From: JAWXCE01 sp033764775
GTDB lineage: Bacteria > Pseudomonadota > Alphaproteobacteria > Rhizobiales > Rhodomicrobiaceae
Length of the DNA: 64,000 nt
Direction: 5' to 3'
Assembly: GCA_033764775.1 (NCBI GenBank)
Contig: JANRIQ010000027.1
Coordinates: 124,001-188,000, forward strand
Shown here piece by piece: positions 49,670 through 59,055 of this stretch; the first letter of the stretch is position 1; the number at the start of each line of letters is the position of its first letter. A program made the position numbers and the translations under genes. The notes below the pieces were generated by a model, which was not told the DNA's origin, did no database searches, and worked only from the letters and a program-made list of their open reading frames with translations.

Positions 49670-50973
49670 TCCGGCCGGACGCCAGCCGCGCCGTCGCGCT
49701 CGTCAACGCCCGGCTGTTCTGTCCGGCGACAGGCCGCGACGAAACGGGCGGCCTTGTCATCGAGAACGGCGTGATCGCGGAGATCGGCCGGCACGCGCAG
49801 GCCGCTGCTGGGGCGCAGCGCGTGGATTGCGGCGGCGCGCTCCTCATACCGGGCGTAACCGACATGCTGGTCTTCACCGGGGAGCCTGGCGCTGAGCACC
49901 GCGAAACGCTCGCCTCGGCCAGCCACTCGGCGGCGGCCGGCGGAGTGACATGCGTCATCGTCATGCCCGACACGACGCCGCGCATCGACGACGCCGCGAT
50001 GGTGGACTACATCGAACGCGCCGCGCGCGACGACGCCATCGTGCGCGTGCACCCTATGGCGGCGCTCACGAAACGCCTGGAGGGGCGCGAGATGGCTGAG
50101 ATCGGCCTCTTACAGGCGGCCGGCGCCGTCGCCTTCTCCAACGGCCGGGCGCCCATCGCCGACGCGCGCATGATGCGGCTGCTGCTCGACTACGCCAAGG
50201 ACCTCAACGCCCTCGTCGTGCATCTCCCGGACGACGAAACGCTTTCGCGCGGGGGCGTGATGAACGAGGGGGCCGTGGCGACGCGGCTCGGGCTGCCGGG
50301 CGCGCCGTGCGAGGCCGAGACGATCGTGCTCGACCGCGATCTTCGCCTCGCGGCGCTGACCCGCGGGCGCTATCACGCGGCGATGATCTCGTGCGCGGCC
50401 TCCGTGGAGGCCATGGCCGCCGCAAAGCGCCGCGGGCTGTCCGTGTCGTGCGGCGCCGCCATCGCCAATCTGACGCTCACCGAGGCCGGCGTGGGGCAAT
50501 ATCGCACCTATTTCAAGGTCAAGCCGCCGCTTCGCACCGAGGACGAGCGGCGCGCGCTGGTCGCGGGGGTGGCGAAGGGCGTGATCGACGTGATCGTCTC
50601 CAATCACGACCCGCAGGATGTGGACGGCAAACGCTTACCGTTCGAGGAGGCGGCGTACGGCGCCATAGGGCTTGAGACCATGCTGCCCGCCGCGCTGGAA
50701 CTGCATCTGAACGGCGAGATCGAACTTGGTCCCCTCATCGCCGCGCTGACCAGCCGGCCCGCCGAGCTGCTCGGGCTGCCCGGGGGGCGCCTGACGGTCG
50801 GAGCGCCGGCCGATCTCGCGGTGGTGAGCCTCGACGCCCGCTGGACGGTCGATGCGAAAAGGCTGCGCTCCCGCTCGAAAAACGCGATCTTCGATGAGCG
50901 CACGTTTCGCGCACGCGTGCTGAAGACTTTCGTGGGCGGACGGATCGTGTATGAAGACGGCGTCTCGACGTAG
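49666..50973 (+). CDS. pyrC: Dihydroorotase-like protein PyrC-prime, probably catalytically inactive
   Basis: The 435-residue protein has the dihydroorotase fold and family blocks (GVTCVIVMPDTTPRIDD, NGRAPIADARM, VSNHDPQDVDGKRL, a C-terminal SRPAELLGLPGG), but the metal-binding HxH motif is missing. Where active enzymes have D-x-H-V-H, residues 66-70 read D-M-L-V-F. The later D-H motif also reads SNHDPQ, and the HCED motif reads HLPDD. In Pseudomonas the inactive PyrC-prime is a structural partner of PyrB, and here the two genes likewise overlap (ATGA). An active PyrC must be encoded elsewhere if de novo synthesis operates. Confidence 0.9.
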   Translation: MIRPDASRAVALVNARLFCPATGRDETGGLVIENGVIAEIGRHAQAAAGAQRVDCGGALLIPGVTDMLVFTGEPGAEHRETLASASHSAAAGGVTCVIVMPDTTPRIDDAAMVDYIERAARDDAIVRVHPMAALTKRLEGREMAEIGLLQAAGAVAFSNGRAPIADARMMRLLLDYAKDLNALVVHLPDDETLSRGGVMNEGAVATRLGLPGAPCEAETIVLDRDLRLAALTRGRYHAAMISCAASVEAMAAAKRRGLSVSCGAAIANLTLTEAGVGQYRTYFKVKPPLRTEDERRALVAGVAKGVIDVIVSNHDPQDVDGKRLPFEEAAYGAIGLETMLPAALELHLNGEIELGPLIAALTSRPAELLGLPGGRLTVGAPADLAVVSLDARWTVDAKRLRSRSKNAIFDERTFRARVLKTFVGGRIVYEDGVST

Positions 50974-50982
50974 GGCGACGGC

Positions 50983-51669
50983 ATGGATCAGACTGCGCTT
51001 GCAGATTATTACGTGAGCTTTAATCCATTAGGAGCGCTGCTTGTCGCAACAGTCGGCTATCTGCTCGGCTCGATCCCGTTCGGGTTGATTTTCACGCGAT
51101 TGGCGGGGTTGGGCGACATCCGCGCCATCGGCTCCGGCAACATCGGCGCGACGAACGTGCTGCGCACCGGGCGCAAGGGCCTGGCCGCCACCACCTTGCT
51201 GGCGGACGCGGCGAAAGGCGCCGCCGCCGTTCTGCTCTTCACCTCCGTGGTTTCGGCTTCAGCCGATGTGGGGGCGGCGACCCCCGGCCTCGTTCGTGAT
51301 TTGGCCCTGTCCGAGGGATTGCTCGCCGGGTTCGCAGCGTTTATTGGCCACCTTTATCCCGTCTGGCTTCGCTTCAAAGGCGGCAAGGGAGTCGCGACTT
51401 ATCTGGGCGTGCTCTGCGCCGCCGCGCCGCTCTTTTTCGCAGTGTTCGCAGGCGTTTGGCTGGCGGTCGCGTTCCTCACGCGCTATTCATCCGCCGCCGC
51501 GCTCGCCGCCGCCGCCGTCGCGCCCATGGGTTTGGCCGCGATGGGTCGGCCTCTCGAAGCGGCCGTTTTCGCGGCTATGTCCGCCCTCATTTACTGGAAG
51601 CACCGCGCCAATATCGGCCGGCTCATGCGCGGAGAGGAGCCGAAAATTGGCGCGCGTGCAAACTCCTAG
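50983..51669 (+). CDS. plsY: Glycerol-3-phosphate acyltransferase PlsY
   Basis: The 228-residue inner-membrane protein has five predicted transmembrane helices and the three catalytic motifs of PlsY: GSIPFGLI, AIGSGNIGATNVLR and LRFKGGKGVAT. It transfers an acyl chain from acyl phosphate to glycerol-3-phosphate, the first step of phospholipid synthesis. The gene follows the dihydroorotase-like gene by nine bases, and its 3' end overlaps dprA, so the whole pyrB-plsY-dprA run may be one transcript. Confidence 0.95.
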   Translation: MDQTALADYYVSFNPLGALLVATVGYLLGSIPFGLIFTRLAGLGDIRAIGSGNIGATNVLRTGRKGLAATTLLADAAKGAAAVLLFTSVVSASADVGAATPGLVRDLALSEGLLAGFAAFIGHLYPVWLRFKGGKGVATYLGVLCAAAPLFFAVFAGVWLAVAFLTRYSSAAALAAAAVAPMGLAAMGRPLEAAVFAAMSALIYWKHRANIGRLMRGEEPKIGARANS

Positions 51670-52792
51670 CGCCGGCGGCCGCATCGGTGACGGCGCGCGC
51701 ATCGATTGGCTGCGGCTGATGCGATGCGAGAATGTGGGGCCGGCGACCTTCCGCGCGCTTGTGGCCGAGTTCGGCTCGCCGGACAAGGCGCTCGACGCGT
51801 TGCCCGATTTGGCGGCGCGCGGCGGACGCCGGCGTTATCGTGTGTGCGCGAGGGAGACCGCCGAGGCAGAGCTTCAGGCCGCTCGCGAGCACGGCGCGCG
51901 ATTGTTGGTGCTGGCCGACGAGGGGTATCCGGCGCTTCTCGCCCAGATCGAACCGCCGCCGCCAGGGGTTTATGTCAAAGGCCGCGAGGATCTGGTGGGT
52001 GCGCAGTCCGTGGCCATCGTCGGCTCGCGCAACGCCTCGGCGAACGGCCAGAGCTTCGCGCGACAGGCGGCGGCCGACCTGGGCGCGGCGGGGCTGGTGG
52101 TGGTGTCGGGTCTGGCGCGCGGCGTCGATACGGCGGCGCACTGGGGGTCGCTCGACAGCGGCGCCGTGGCCGTCGTCGCGGGCGGCGTGGATGTGATCTA
52201 TCCGCTGGAGAACAGCGAGCTGTATCAGCGCATTGCGTCGGAAGGAGCGATTGTGAGCGAATGCGCGCCGGGCTTTCAGCCGCGCGGACAGGATTTCCCC
52301 AGGCGCAACCGACTCATCTCCGGTCTGTCCCTTGGCGTCGTGATCGTCGAGGCCGCTCGGCAATCCGGCTCGCTCATAACCGCCCGCTTCGCCCTGGAGC
52401 AGAACCGCGAGGTGTTCGCCGTGCCGGGGCACCCGCTGGACCCGCGCGCCGCCGGTCCGAACGATCTCATCCGCGCCGGCGCCGTGTTGATGCGCAGCGC
52501 GGCCGATGTGTTGGCAGAATTGCGCCCGGCGTTGAACTTGCTGCCCGGCTTCGACGGGGGCGCCCCGGCGGTCGAAACGGCCCTGCCGCCGCCATCGTCA
52601 GGCGTGGACATCTCGCCGCGAGACCGGGAGCTGGTGCTCTCCGCCCTTAGCGCGACGCCCGTCGCACTGGACGCGCTGACTCGAAGCACCGGGTTGAGCC
52701 CGCGGATCGTCAATATCGCGCTTTTGGAGCTGACGCTTGCCGGACGAGTTGTCCGCGACGGCGGCGCCCGGGTGGCGTTGAAAATAACTTAG
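51647..52792 (+). CDS. dprA: DNA-processing protein DprA
   Basis: The 381-residue protein loads RecA onto incoming single-stranded DNA in natural transformation. It has an N-terminal SAM-like helical domain, a Rossmann-fold core with AIVGSRNASANGQ, VVVSGLARGVDTAAHWG, PRRNRLISGLS and QSGSLITARFALEQNREVFAVPG, and a C-terminal winged-helix DML1-like domain (about 310-381). The start is taken as TTG at 51647, preceded by GGAGAGGAG; a GTG nine bases later is also possible. The start lies within the 3' end of plsY. Confidence 0.93.
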   Translation: MARVQTPSAGGRIGDGARIDWLRLMRCENVGPATFRALVAEFGSPDKALDALPDLAARGGRRRYRVCARETAEAELQAAREHGARLLVLADEGYPALLAQIEPPPPGVYVKGREDLVGAQSVAIVGSRNASANGQSFARQAAADLGAAGLVVVSGLARGVDTAAHWGSLDSGAVAVVAGGVDVIYPLENSELYQRIASEGAIVSECAPGFQPRGQDFPRRNRLISGLSLGVVIVEAARQSGSLITARFALEQNREVFAVPGHPLDPRAAGPNDLIRAGAVLMRSAADVLAELRPALNLLPGFDGGAPAVETALPPPSSGVDISPRDRELVLSALSATPVALDALTRSTGLSPRIVNIALLELTLAGRVVRDGGARVALKIT

Positions 52793-52794
52793 CG

Positions 52795-53079
52795 TCACGC
52801 GATGTCGGCGTAGGCGTTCTCCTTGTGGCTTTGCAGGCGAGCCTCCTCGGCGGCGACCTCGATCAGCGCGGCCAGAAACTTGAAGCCGGACTTGGCCGCG
52901 ATGACCCTCAAATCGCTAAGCATGGCTCCCAGATACTCCGCGGCGTCTTCAGTCTCTATGTCGCACTGCTGATTGAACCGGACATGGACGACGTCGCCGC
53001 CGCCTTGGGGGGCGTTCGGCGCGGAGTTCCTGTCGAAGGAGAGGTCGGAGGCTTCATCGAGCATGGGTGACCTGATCAT
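52795..53079 (-). CDS. Small conserved-looking acidic protein of unknown function
   Basis: The 94-residue cytosolic protein has a disordered acidic start and a C-terminal helical pair (YLGAMLSDLRVIAAKSGFKF and LAALIEVAAEEARL). That pattern resembles small alphaproteobacterial proteins of unknown role. It has no signal peptide or membrane helix. It is convergent with dprA, three bases apart, and its own promoter must lie in the topA upstream region. Confidence 0.7.
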   Translation of the reverse strand: MIRSPMLDEASDLSFDRNSAPNAPQGGGDVVHVRFNQQCDIETEDAAEYLGAMLSDLRVIAAKSGFKFLAALIEVAAEEARLQSHKENAYADIA

Positions 53080-53319
53080 GGCTTGCGGCCTTCCCTTTCT
53101 TTAAGTTCCGGCACATTTGTTTTGCTTTTATTACGTTAATAATTACCCGCTTTGGTTGAGCCGCTCAAGCAATTTCGCGTCACAATTCACCACTATGTGA
53201 ATTTTTTGGGGACGAATAGCGGCAAGAGCGCACCATCAACGCAATTTATACGTCTTGCCGTTTCAGAACGCGCATAGCACTTTAGGGGGCGCTGAAGGGC
53301 CGTTTTTCACAGGTCATGC
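53080..53319. other. AT-rich divergent promoter region of topA and small gene
   Basis: This 240-base stretch has no gene. It is AT-rich compared with its neighbours and holds the divergent regulatory region for the 94-residue protein (minus strand) and topA (plus strand). A perfect inverted repeat is inside it at 53184-53203. I see no convincing consensus -35/-10 pair. Confidence 0.6.
53184..53207 (+). promoter_or_regulatory. Perfect 7-base inverted repeat followed by T run upstream of topA
   Basis: AATTCAC (53184-53190) and GTGAATT (53197-53203) flank a six-base loop CACTAT, followed by TTTT. The symmetry suits either an operator for a dimeric regulator or a weak terminator of leader transcription. 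It lies 113 bases before the topA start. Confidence 0.45.
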
Positions 53320-55980
53320 ATGAATATTGTCATCGTCGAGTCGGCGGCTAAGGCCAAAACCATCAATAAATATCTCGGCTCAGGCTATAAGGTGCTCGCC
53401 TCATACGGCCATGTGCGCGACCTGCCCGCCAAGGACGGCTCCGTCGATCCGGAGAAAGATTTCGCCATGCTCTGGGACGTGGAGGGCGCGTCCGCCAAGG
53501 TCGTAAACGAAATCGCGAAAGCCGTAAAAGGCGCCGATCGCCTGATTCTCGCCACCGACCCCGACCGCGAGGGCGAGGCGATTTCGTGGCACCTGCTGCA
53601 AATTTTGGAGGAGAAGCGCGCGCTGAAGGGCGTCAAGGTGGAGCGCGTCGCGTTCAACGCTGTGACCAAGCAGGCGATCATGGACGCCATGAAGAACGCC
53701 AGGCAGGTCGACGCGCCGCTGGTCGACGCCTATCTCGCTCGCCGCGCGCTGGATTATCTCGTCGGCTTCACGCTCTCGCCTGTGCTCTGGCGCAAGCTGC
53801 CCGGCGCACGCTCTGCGGGCCGCGTGCAATCCGTGGCGCTGCGGCTTGTTTGCGAGCGCGAGCAGGAAATCGAAGCGTTTAAGACGGACGAATACTGGAC
53901 GATCGAGGCGCTGCTCGCGACCGCGAAGGCCGAGGAGGTGCGCGCGCGGTTGACAAGCATCGCCGGGCAGACGCTGAAAAAGCTCGACATCAAGGACGCC
54001 GCCAGCGCGAACGCAATCAAGTCGGCGCTCAGCGGTCAGCCGTTCACGGTCTCCGGCGTCGAGAAAAAGGCGGTGAAGCGCAACCCCTACGCGCCGTTCA
54101 CCACCTCGACGCTTCAGCAGGAGGCCTCGCGCAAGCTCGGCTTCTCAGCCAAGCAGACCATGCAGGTCGCGCAGCGGCTGTACGAGGGCGTGGACATCGG
54201 CGGCGAGACGGCGGGCCTTATCACCTATATGCGGACGGACGGCGTGCAGATCGTGCCGGAGGCCATCGCCGACATCCGCCGCGTCATCGAAGGCGAGTTC
54301 TCAAAGCGCTACGTCGCCCCGTTCGTGCGCGACTACAAAACCAAGGCGAAGAACGCGCAGGAAGCCCACGAGGCCGTGCGCCCCACCGATCCGACGCGCC
54401 ACCCGCGCGCCATGGCCAAATATCTGCAGAAGGATCAGGCTGCGCTCTACGACCTGGTGTGGAAGCGCGCCGTCGCCAGCCAAATGGCCTCCGCAGAGCT
54501 TGAGCAGACGACCGCCGACATCGCCGTGAAGGGCAAGGACGGCAAGGCTTACGGCCTGCGCGCGACCGGCTCGGTCGTCGTGTTCGACGGCTTCCTGAAG
54601 CTTTATGAGGAAAGCCGCGACACTCCTGTTGCCGATCTCCGATCGGACGACGACGAGGAAAGCCGCCGCCTTCCGCCGCTGAATGCGGGCGACAGCCTGA
54701 AAGAGAAGTCCATCGAGGCGAAGCAGCACTTTACTGAGCCGCCGCCGCGCTACTCCGAGGCGACGCTGGTCAAAAAGATGGAGGAGCTGGGCATCGGGCG
54801 ACCGTCCACCTACGCGTCCACCCTTGCCGTGCTGCAGGAGCGCGGCTATGTGACGATGGATAAGAAGCGGCTTATCCCCGAGGACAAGGGCCGCCTCGTC
54901 ACCGCGTTCCTGCAAAGCTTTTTCCACCGCTATGTGGAGTACGACTTCACGGCCGGGCTGGAGGAGAAGCTCGATCTCATCTCGGACGGCAAGCTCGCTT
55001 ACAAGGACGTGCTGCGCGACTTCTGGCGCGATTTCATCGCGGCGGTGAACGGCACGAAGGAACTGCGCGTCACGGAGGTGCTAGACGCGCTGAACGAGAT
55101 CCTCGGCCCGCACATCTTCCCCGCGCGGGCCGACGGCGGCGACCCGCGCAAATGCCCGACCTGCGGCGAAGGGCAGTTGAGCCTGAAAACCGGCAAGTTC
55201 GGCGCCTTCATCGGCTGCTCGAACTATCCGGAATGCCGGTTCACGCGCCAGTTCAAGCAGTCCGGCGAGGAGGGCGCCGAGGCGGCGGCGCCGGACAAAA
55301 CAATCCTCGGCAACGATCCGAAAACCGGGTTGCCGGTGCTGCTGCGCTCCGGCCGGTTCGGGCCATACGTGCAACTCGGCGATGATGGCGGCGAGGATAA
55401 GCCGAAGCGCTCGTCGCTGCCGAAAGGCGTCAGCGCCGGTTCGCTCGACCTGGAGAAGGCGCTGCAGCTGCTGAGCCTTCCGCGCATCGTCGGCCTGCAC
55501 CCGGAGACCGGCGCGCCGGTGACGGCGGGGCTGGGACGCTTCGGTCCGTTCGTCGAGCACGAGGGTAAATACGGGCGGCTGGAGAGCGCCGAGGACGTGT
55601 TCACCATCGGCATCAACCGCGCGGTGAGCATTCTCGCCGACGCCAAGAAAGGTGGGCCGAAACGCGGCGGCGAAGTGCTGCGTGATCTGGGCGAGCACCC
55701 AGAGGGCGGCAAGATCGAGGTGCTTTCCGGCAAGTACGGGCCTTACATTAAATACGGCAAAGTGAACGCGACGCTCCCCAAGGATGTGATGCCGGAAGCG
55801 CTGACGGTCGCGCAGGCTGTCGATCTGATTTCGGCCAAAGCGGGCGCGAAGCCGGGCAAGGGCAAGGCGAAGCCCAAGGCCAAGCCTGAGAAAGCGGCGG
55901 AGAAGCCGAAAAAGGCGGCCGCGAAAAAGCCGGCGGCGAAGGCCAAGGCGAAAGCCCGCCTGCCGGATGCGGCGGAATAG
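53320..55980 (+). CDS. topA: DNA topoisomerase I
   Basis: The 886-residue type IA topoisomerase relaxes negative supercoils. It opens with the TOPRIM domain (NIVIVESAAKAKTINKYLG and the DPDREGEAISWHL block), has the catalytic Tyr303 in ITYMRTDG, and a C-terminal region with a CPTCGEGQLSLKTG zinc ribbon (near residue 612) followed by repeats of the KYGPYIKYG type. A long Lys/Ala/Pro-rich tail (about 840-886) is basic and may bind DNA. The rnr gene follows directly, as is common in this order. Confidence 0.97.
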   Translation: MNIVIVESAAKAKTINKYLGSGYKVLASYGHVRDLPAKDGSVDPEKDFAMLWDVEGASAKVVNEIAKAVKGADRLILATDPDREGEAISWHLLQILEEKRALKGVKVERVAFNAVTKQAIMDAMKNARQVDAPLVDAYLARRALDYLVGFTLSPVLWRKLPGARSAGRVQSVALRLVCEREQEIEAFKTDEYWTIEALLATAKAEEVRARLTSIAGQTLKKLDIKDAASANAIKSALSGQPFTVSGVEKKAVKRNPYAPFTTSTLQQEASRKLGFSAKQTMQVAQRLYEGVDIGGETAGLITYMRTDGVQIVPEAIADIRRVIEGEFSKRYVAPFVRDYKTKAKNAQEAHEAVRPTDPTRHPRAMAKYLQKDQAALYDLVWKRAVASQMASAELEQTTADIAVKGKDGKAYGLRATGSVVVFDGFLKLYEESRDTPVADLRSDDDEESRRLPPLNAGDSLKEKSIEAKQHFTEPPPRYSEATLVKKMEELGIGRPSTYASTLAVLQERGYVTMDKKRLIPEDKGRLVTAFLQSFFHRYVEYDFTAGLEEKLDLISDGKLAYKDVLRDFWRDFIAAVNGTKELRVTEVLDALNEILGPHIFPARADGGDPRKCPTCGEGQLSLKTGKFGAFIGCSNYPECRFTRQFKQSGEEGAEAAAPDKTILGNDPKTGLPVLLRSGRFGPYVQLGDDGGEDKPKRSSLPKGVSAGSLDLEKALQLLSLPRIVGLHPETGAPVTAGLGRFGPFVEHEGKYGRLESAEDVFTIGINRAVSILADAKKGGPKRGGEVLRDLGEHPEGGKIEVLSGKYGPYIKYGKVNATLPKDVMPEALTVAQAVDLISAKAGAKPGKGKAKPKAKPEKAAEKPKKAAAKKPAAKAKAKARLPDAAE

Positions 55981-55984
55981 CCCG

Positions 55985-58297
55985 GTGACCGAGGACGGGG
56001 ACGCGAAACCGAAACGCGCGCGCGCAACAAAGGCGGCCAAGGCGAGCAAAGCCAGAAGCTTGGCCAAACCGGAGGCCGCGCGCGTGCCTTCCAAGTCCGA
56101 AGTCATCGACTTTATCCGCGCCTCCGACGAAAGCATCGGCAAACGCGAGATCGCCCGCGCCTTTAATATCAAAGGCGCCGACCGCATCGAGTTGAAGCGG
56201 TTGCTGAAGGAGCTGGCGGACGACGGCCTCATCTCCAACACCAAGCGGCGGATGCGCGAGCCGGGACGCTTGGCCCCGGTCGCCGTGATCGAGATCGCGG
56301 GCCGCGACCGAGACGGCGAGTTCCACGCCGCGCCCGTGTCGTGGGACGCAGGCGATGGGCCGCCGCCCAAAATCCTCGTGCGCGAGGGGCGCAAATCCGG
56401 CCCTGCCCCGGCGGGCGTCGGCGAGCACTGGCTGGCGCGCATCGAGCCGATCGAGGACGCGGTTTACGCCCACGCCGCTAAGCCGATGAAGCGCCTGCCG
56501 CGCGAGATCGTCGCCGACCTCGGCGTTTACCGCGCGGGCCGCGACGGCGGCGTGATCGAGCCGATCAACAAAAAGGCCATGAAGGAGTGGCGCGTCGAGC
56601 CGGGCGACGCGAACGGCGCGCAGGACGGCGAGCTGGTGCGCTTCGCGGTCTCCAAGCATCCCCGCTACGGCGCGGTGAAGGCCCGCGTCATCGAACGGCT
56701 CGGCAACCCGGCGAGCGAGAAGGCGGTGAGCCTCATCGCCATCCACAATCACAACATCCCCGTGGAGTTTCCGCCGGAGCTGGCGCGCGAACTGGAAAGC
56801 TTGGAGGCCCCGAGGCTGAAGGGCCGCGAGGACTTACGGAAAACGCCGCTCATCACCATCGACCCCGCCGACGCGCGCGATCATGACGACGCGGTTTGGG
56901 CCGCGCCCGACGACGACCCGCAGAACGAGGGCGGGCACGTGGTCATCGTCGCCATCGCGGACGTGTCGTTCTACGTGCGCCCCGGCTCCATGCTCGATGC
57001 GGAGGCGAAAAAGCGCGGCAACTCCGTGTATTTCCCCGACCGCGTGGTGCCCATGCTGCCGGAGGAGCTGTCGAACGGCCTGTGCTCGCTGGTCGAGGCC
57101 GACCGGCCCGTGCTCGCCGTGCGCATGGTGTTCGGCCGCGACGGACGCAAACGCTCGCATGCGTTCATGCGCGGCATGATGCGCTCGGCGGCGAAACTCA
57201 GCTATCAGCAGGCGCAGGCGGCCATCGACGGCGCGCCAGACGAGAAGACCGCGCCGCTGTTGGAGAGCGTGCTGCGCCCGCTGTGGGCCGCCTACGAAGC
57301 CGTGAAGGCCGCGCGCGACAAGCGCTCGCCGCTCGATCTCGACTTGCCCGAGCGCAAGGTGCTGCTCGATGACACCGGCCATGTGCGCGACATCGTCATT
57401 CCGCCGCGCCTCGACGCGCACCGGCTGATCGAGGAGTTTATGATCCAGGCGAACGTCGCCGCCGCCGAGACGCTTGAGGAGAAAAAGTCGCCCCTGCTCT
57501 ACCGCGTGCACGACGCGCCCTCGACCGAGAAGATCGACGCTCTGCGCGAGTTTCTCGGCACGCTCGACATCGCGCTCGCGCCTGGCAACCTACGGCCCAT
57601 GCAATTCAACCGCATCCTCGCGCGCGCGAAGGCGACCGAGTTCGCCGACCTCGTCAACGAAGTGGTGCTGCGGGCGCAGGCGCAGGCGGAGTATTCCAGC
57701 CGCAACATGGGGCATTTCGGGCTGAACCTGCGGCGCTACGCGCATTTCACCTCGCCCATCCGGCGTTACGCCGACCTCATCGTCCACCGCGCGCTGGTGA
57801 AGGCGCTGGGCTTTGGGCCCGGCGGCTTGTCGGACGAGGACGTGGCGCAGATCGACCGCACCGCCGAGCACATCAGCCAGATGGAGCGGCGCGCCATGGC
57901 GGCGGAGCGCGAGACCATCGACCGGCTCGTCGCCTTCCACCTGGCGGACCGCGTCGGCTCGCATTTCTCCGCCCGCATCTCCGGCGTGAACAAGGTCGGG
58001 CTGTTCGTGAAGCTGAACGAGACGGGCGCGGACGGCTTCGTGCCCGCTGCGACGCTTGGGCGCGACTATTACCGCTACTCGGCGAAAGATCGCGCGCTTA
58101 TCGGCGAGCGGTCGGGCGAGCGCTTCCGGCTCGGCGACGCGGTGGAGGTGCGGCTCGCCGAGGCGGCTCCAACAGCAGGAGCGCTGCGCTTCGAGCTGCT
58201 GACCGAGGGCCGGGCGTCCGAGCGGCGCGGCAAGGGCCGACCCCGGGCTGAACGGACGCTGAAAAAGCCGGTTCGGCGCGTTAAAAAGCGCGGCTAG
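55985..58297 (+). CDS. rnr: Ribonuclease R
   Basis: The 770-residue 3'-5' exoribonuclease has a basic N terminus with a winged-helix segment, cold-shock-like domains, an RNB catalytic domain with the DPADARDHDDAVW motif near 293 (metal-binding Asp residues), and a C-terminal S1 domain followed by a Lys/Arg tail. It degrades structured RNA, including mRNA in stationary phase and rRNA. The GTG at 55985 is chosen over an ATG at 55967 because of the GGCGGA site upstream; the gap to the topA stop is four bases. Confidence 0.95.
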   Translation: MTEDGDAKPKRARATKAAKASKARSLAKPEAARVPSKSEVIDFIRASDESIGKREIARAFNIKGADRIELKRLLKELADDGLISNTKRRMREPGRLAPVAVIEIAGRDRDGEFHAAPVSWDAGDGPPPKILVREGRKSGPAPAGVGEHWLARIEPIEDAVYAHAAKPMKRLPREIVADLGVYRAGRDGGVIEPINKKAMKEWRVEPGDANGAQDGELVRFAVSKHPRYGAVKARVIERLGNPASEKAVSLIAIHNHNIPVEFPPELARELESLEAPRLKGREDLRKTPLITIDPADARDHDDAVWAAPDDDPQNEGGHVVIVAIADVSFYVRPGSMLDAEAKKRGNSVYFPDRVVPMLPEELSNGLCSLVEADRPVLAVRMVFGRDGRKRSHAFMRGMMRSAAKLSYQQAQAAIDGAPDEKTAPLLESVLRPLWAAYEAVKAARDKRSPLDLDLPERKVLLDDTGHVRDIVIPPRLDAHRLIEEFMIQANVAAAETLEEKKSPLLYRVHDAPSTEKIDALREFLGTLDIALAPGNLRPMQFNRILARAKATEFADLVNEVVLRAQAQAEYSSRNMGHFGLNLRRYAHFTSPIRRYADLIVHRALVKALGFGPGGLSDEDVAQIDRTAEHISQMERRAMAAERETIDRLVAFHLADRVGSHFSARISGVNKVGLFVKLNETGADGFVPAATLGRDYYRYSAKDRALIGERSGERFRLGDAVEVRLAEAAPTAGALRFELLTEGRASERRGKGRPRAERTLKKPVRRVKKRG

Positions 58298-58349
58298 GGT
58301 TGGCGAAACCGCATCGAGCGCCTAGCTGACCAGAAACAGGTGACGCATC

Positions 58350-58832
58350 ATGCCAATCGAAATCAAACACGCGCCCGCCACGGTCGCGGACGAGCCTCGC
58401 TCCGTGTGGAGGGCCATGGCGCGAGGCGCCAGAGGCCGTTGCCCGAACTGCGGCCAGGGAAAGCTGTTTCGCGCGTATGTGAAGGTCGCGGACGAATGCC
58501 CGGCGTGCGCCGAGCAACTGCATCATCACCAGGCGGACGACGCCCCGCCGTACTTCACCATCTTCATCGCTGGTCACGTGATTGTGCCCGTGATGCTTTG
58601 GGTGGAAACCGCTTTCCGTCCGCCGCTGTGGGCCCATATGGCGATGTTCCTGCCGGCGACCGCGCTTCTGTGCCTGTGGCTGCTGCCGATCACGAAGGGA
58701 GCCGTGGTCGGGCTGCAGTGGGCGCTGCGCATGCACGGCTTCGGCGAGCCTGAGCAAGAGGCGGGGGCCGATCGCGCCACGGTTTTCACCGCCTTTCGGG
58801 ACGGCGCGGAGCAGGCGCGACGCGACGCTTGA
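58350..58832 (+). CDS. DUF983 membrane protein
   Basis: The 160-residue protein has an N-terminal zinc-ribbon-like stretch (CPNCGQGKLF and ECPACAEQL, about 31-56) followed by two transmembrane helices (about 68-90 and 96-118), exactly the DUF983 arrangement. The family is widespread in alphaproteobacteria, often near rnr, and has no assigned function. The strand, position and size agree with conserved gene order. Confidence 0.9.
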   Translation: MPIEIKHAPATVADEPRSVWRAMARGARGRCPNCGQGKLFRAYVKVADECPACAEQLHHHQADDAPPYFTIFIAGHVIVPVMLWVETAFRPPLWAHMAMFLPATALLCLWLLPITKGAVVGLQWALRMHGFGEPEQEAGADRATVFTAFRDGAEQARRDA

Positions 58833-58887
58833 CACCGGCGCTTGAGCGAGTACCTTCCGGCTCAACAAACGCTTCAGGACTTAGGCT

Positions 58888-59055
58888 ATGGCGAAGGCGA
58901 CGACGGCAAAAATCAAACTCGTGAGCTCGGCGGGCACGGGATATTTCTACGTGACGAAGAAGAACCCGCGGACTATGACCGAAAAACTGGTCATGAAAAA
59001 GTACGATCCCGTGGTTCGCAAACACGTGGATTTCAAAGAAGGCAAAATCAAATAA
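58888..59055 (+). CDS. rpmG: Large-subunit ribosomal protein bL33
   Basis: A 55-codon frame begins MAKATTAKIKLVSSAGTG and continues YFYVTKKNPRTMTEKLVMKK, ending KEGKIK with a TAA at 59053-59055. This is the cysteine-free (zinc-independent) form of bL33 typical of alphaproteobacteria. AGGA lies ahead of the ATG. The gene is very short but its sequence is unmistakable. Confidence 0.97.
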   Translation: MAKATTAKIKLVSSAGTGYFYVTKKNPRTMTEKLVMKKYDPVVRKHVDFKEGKIK

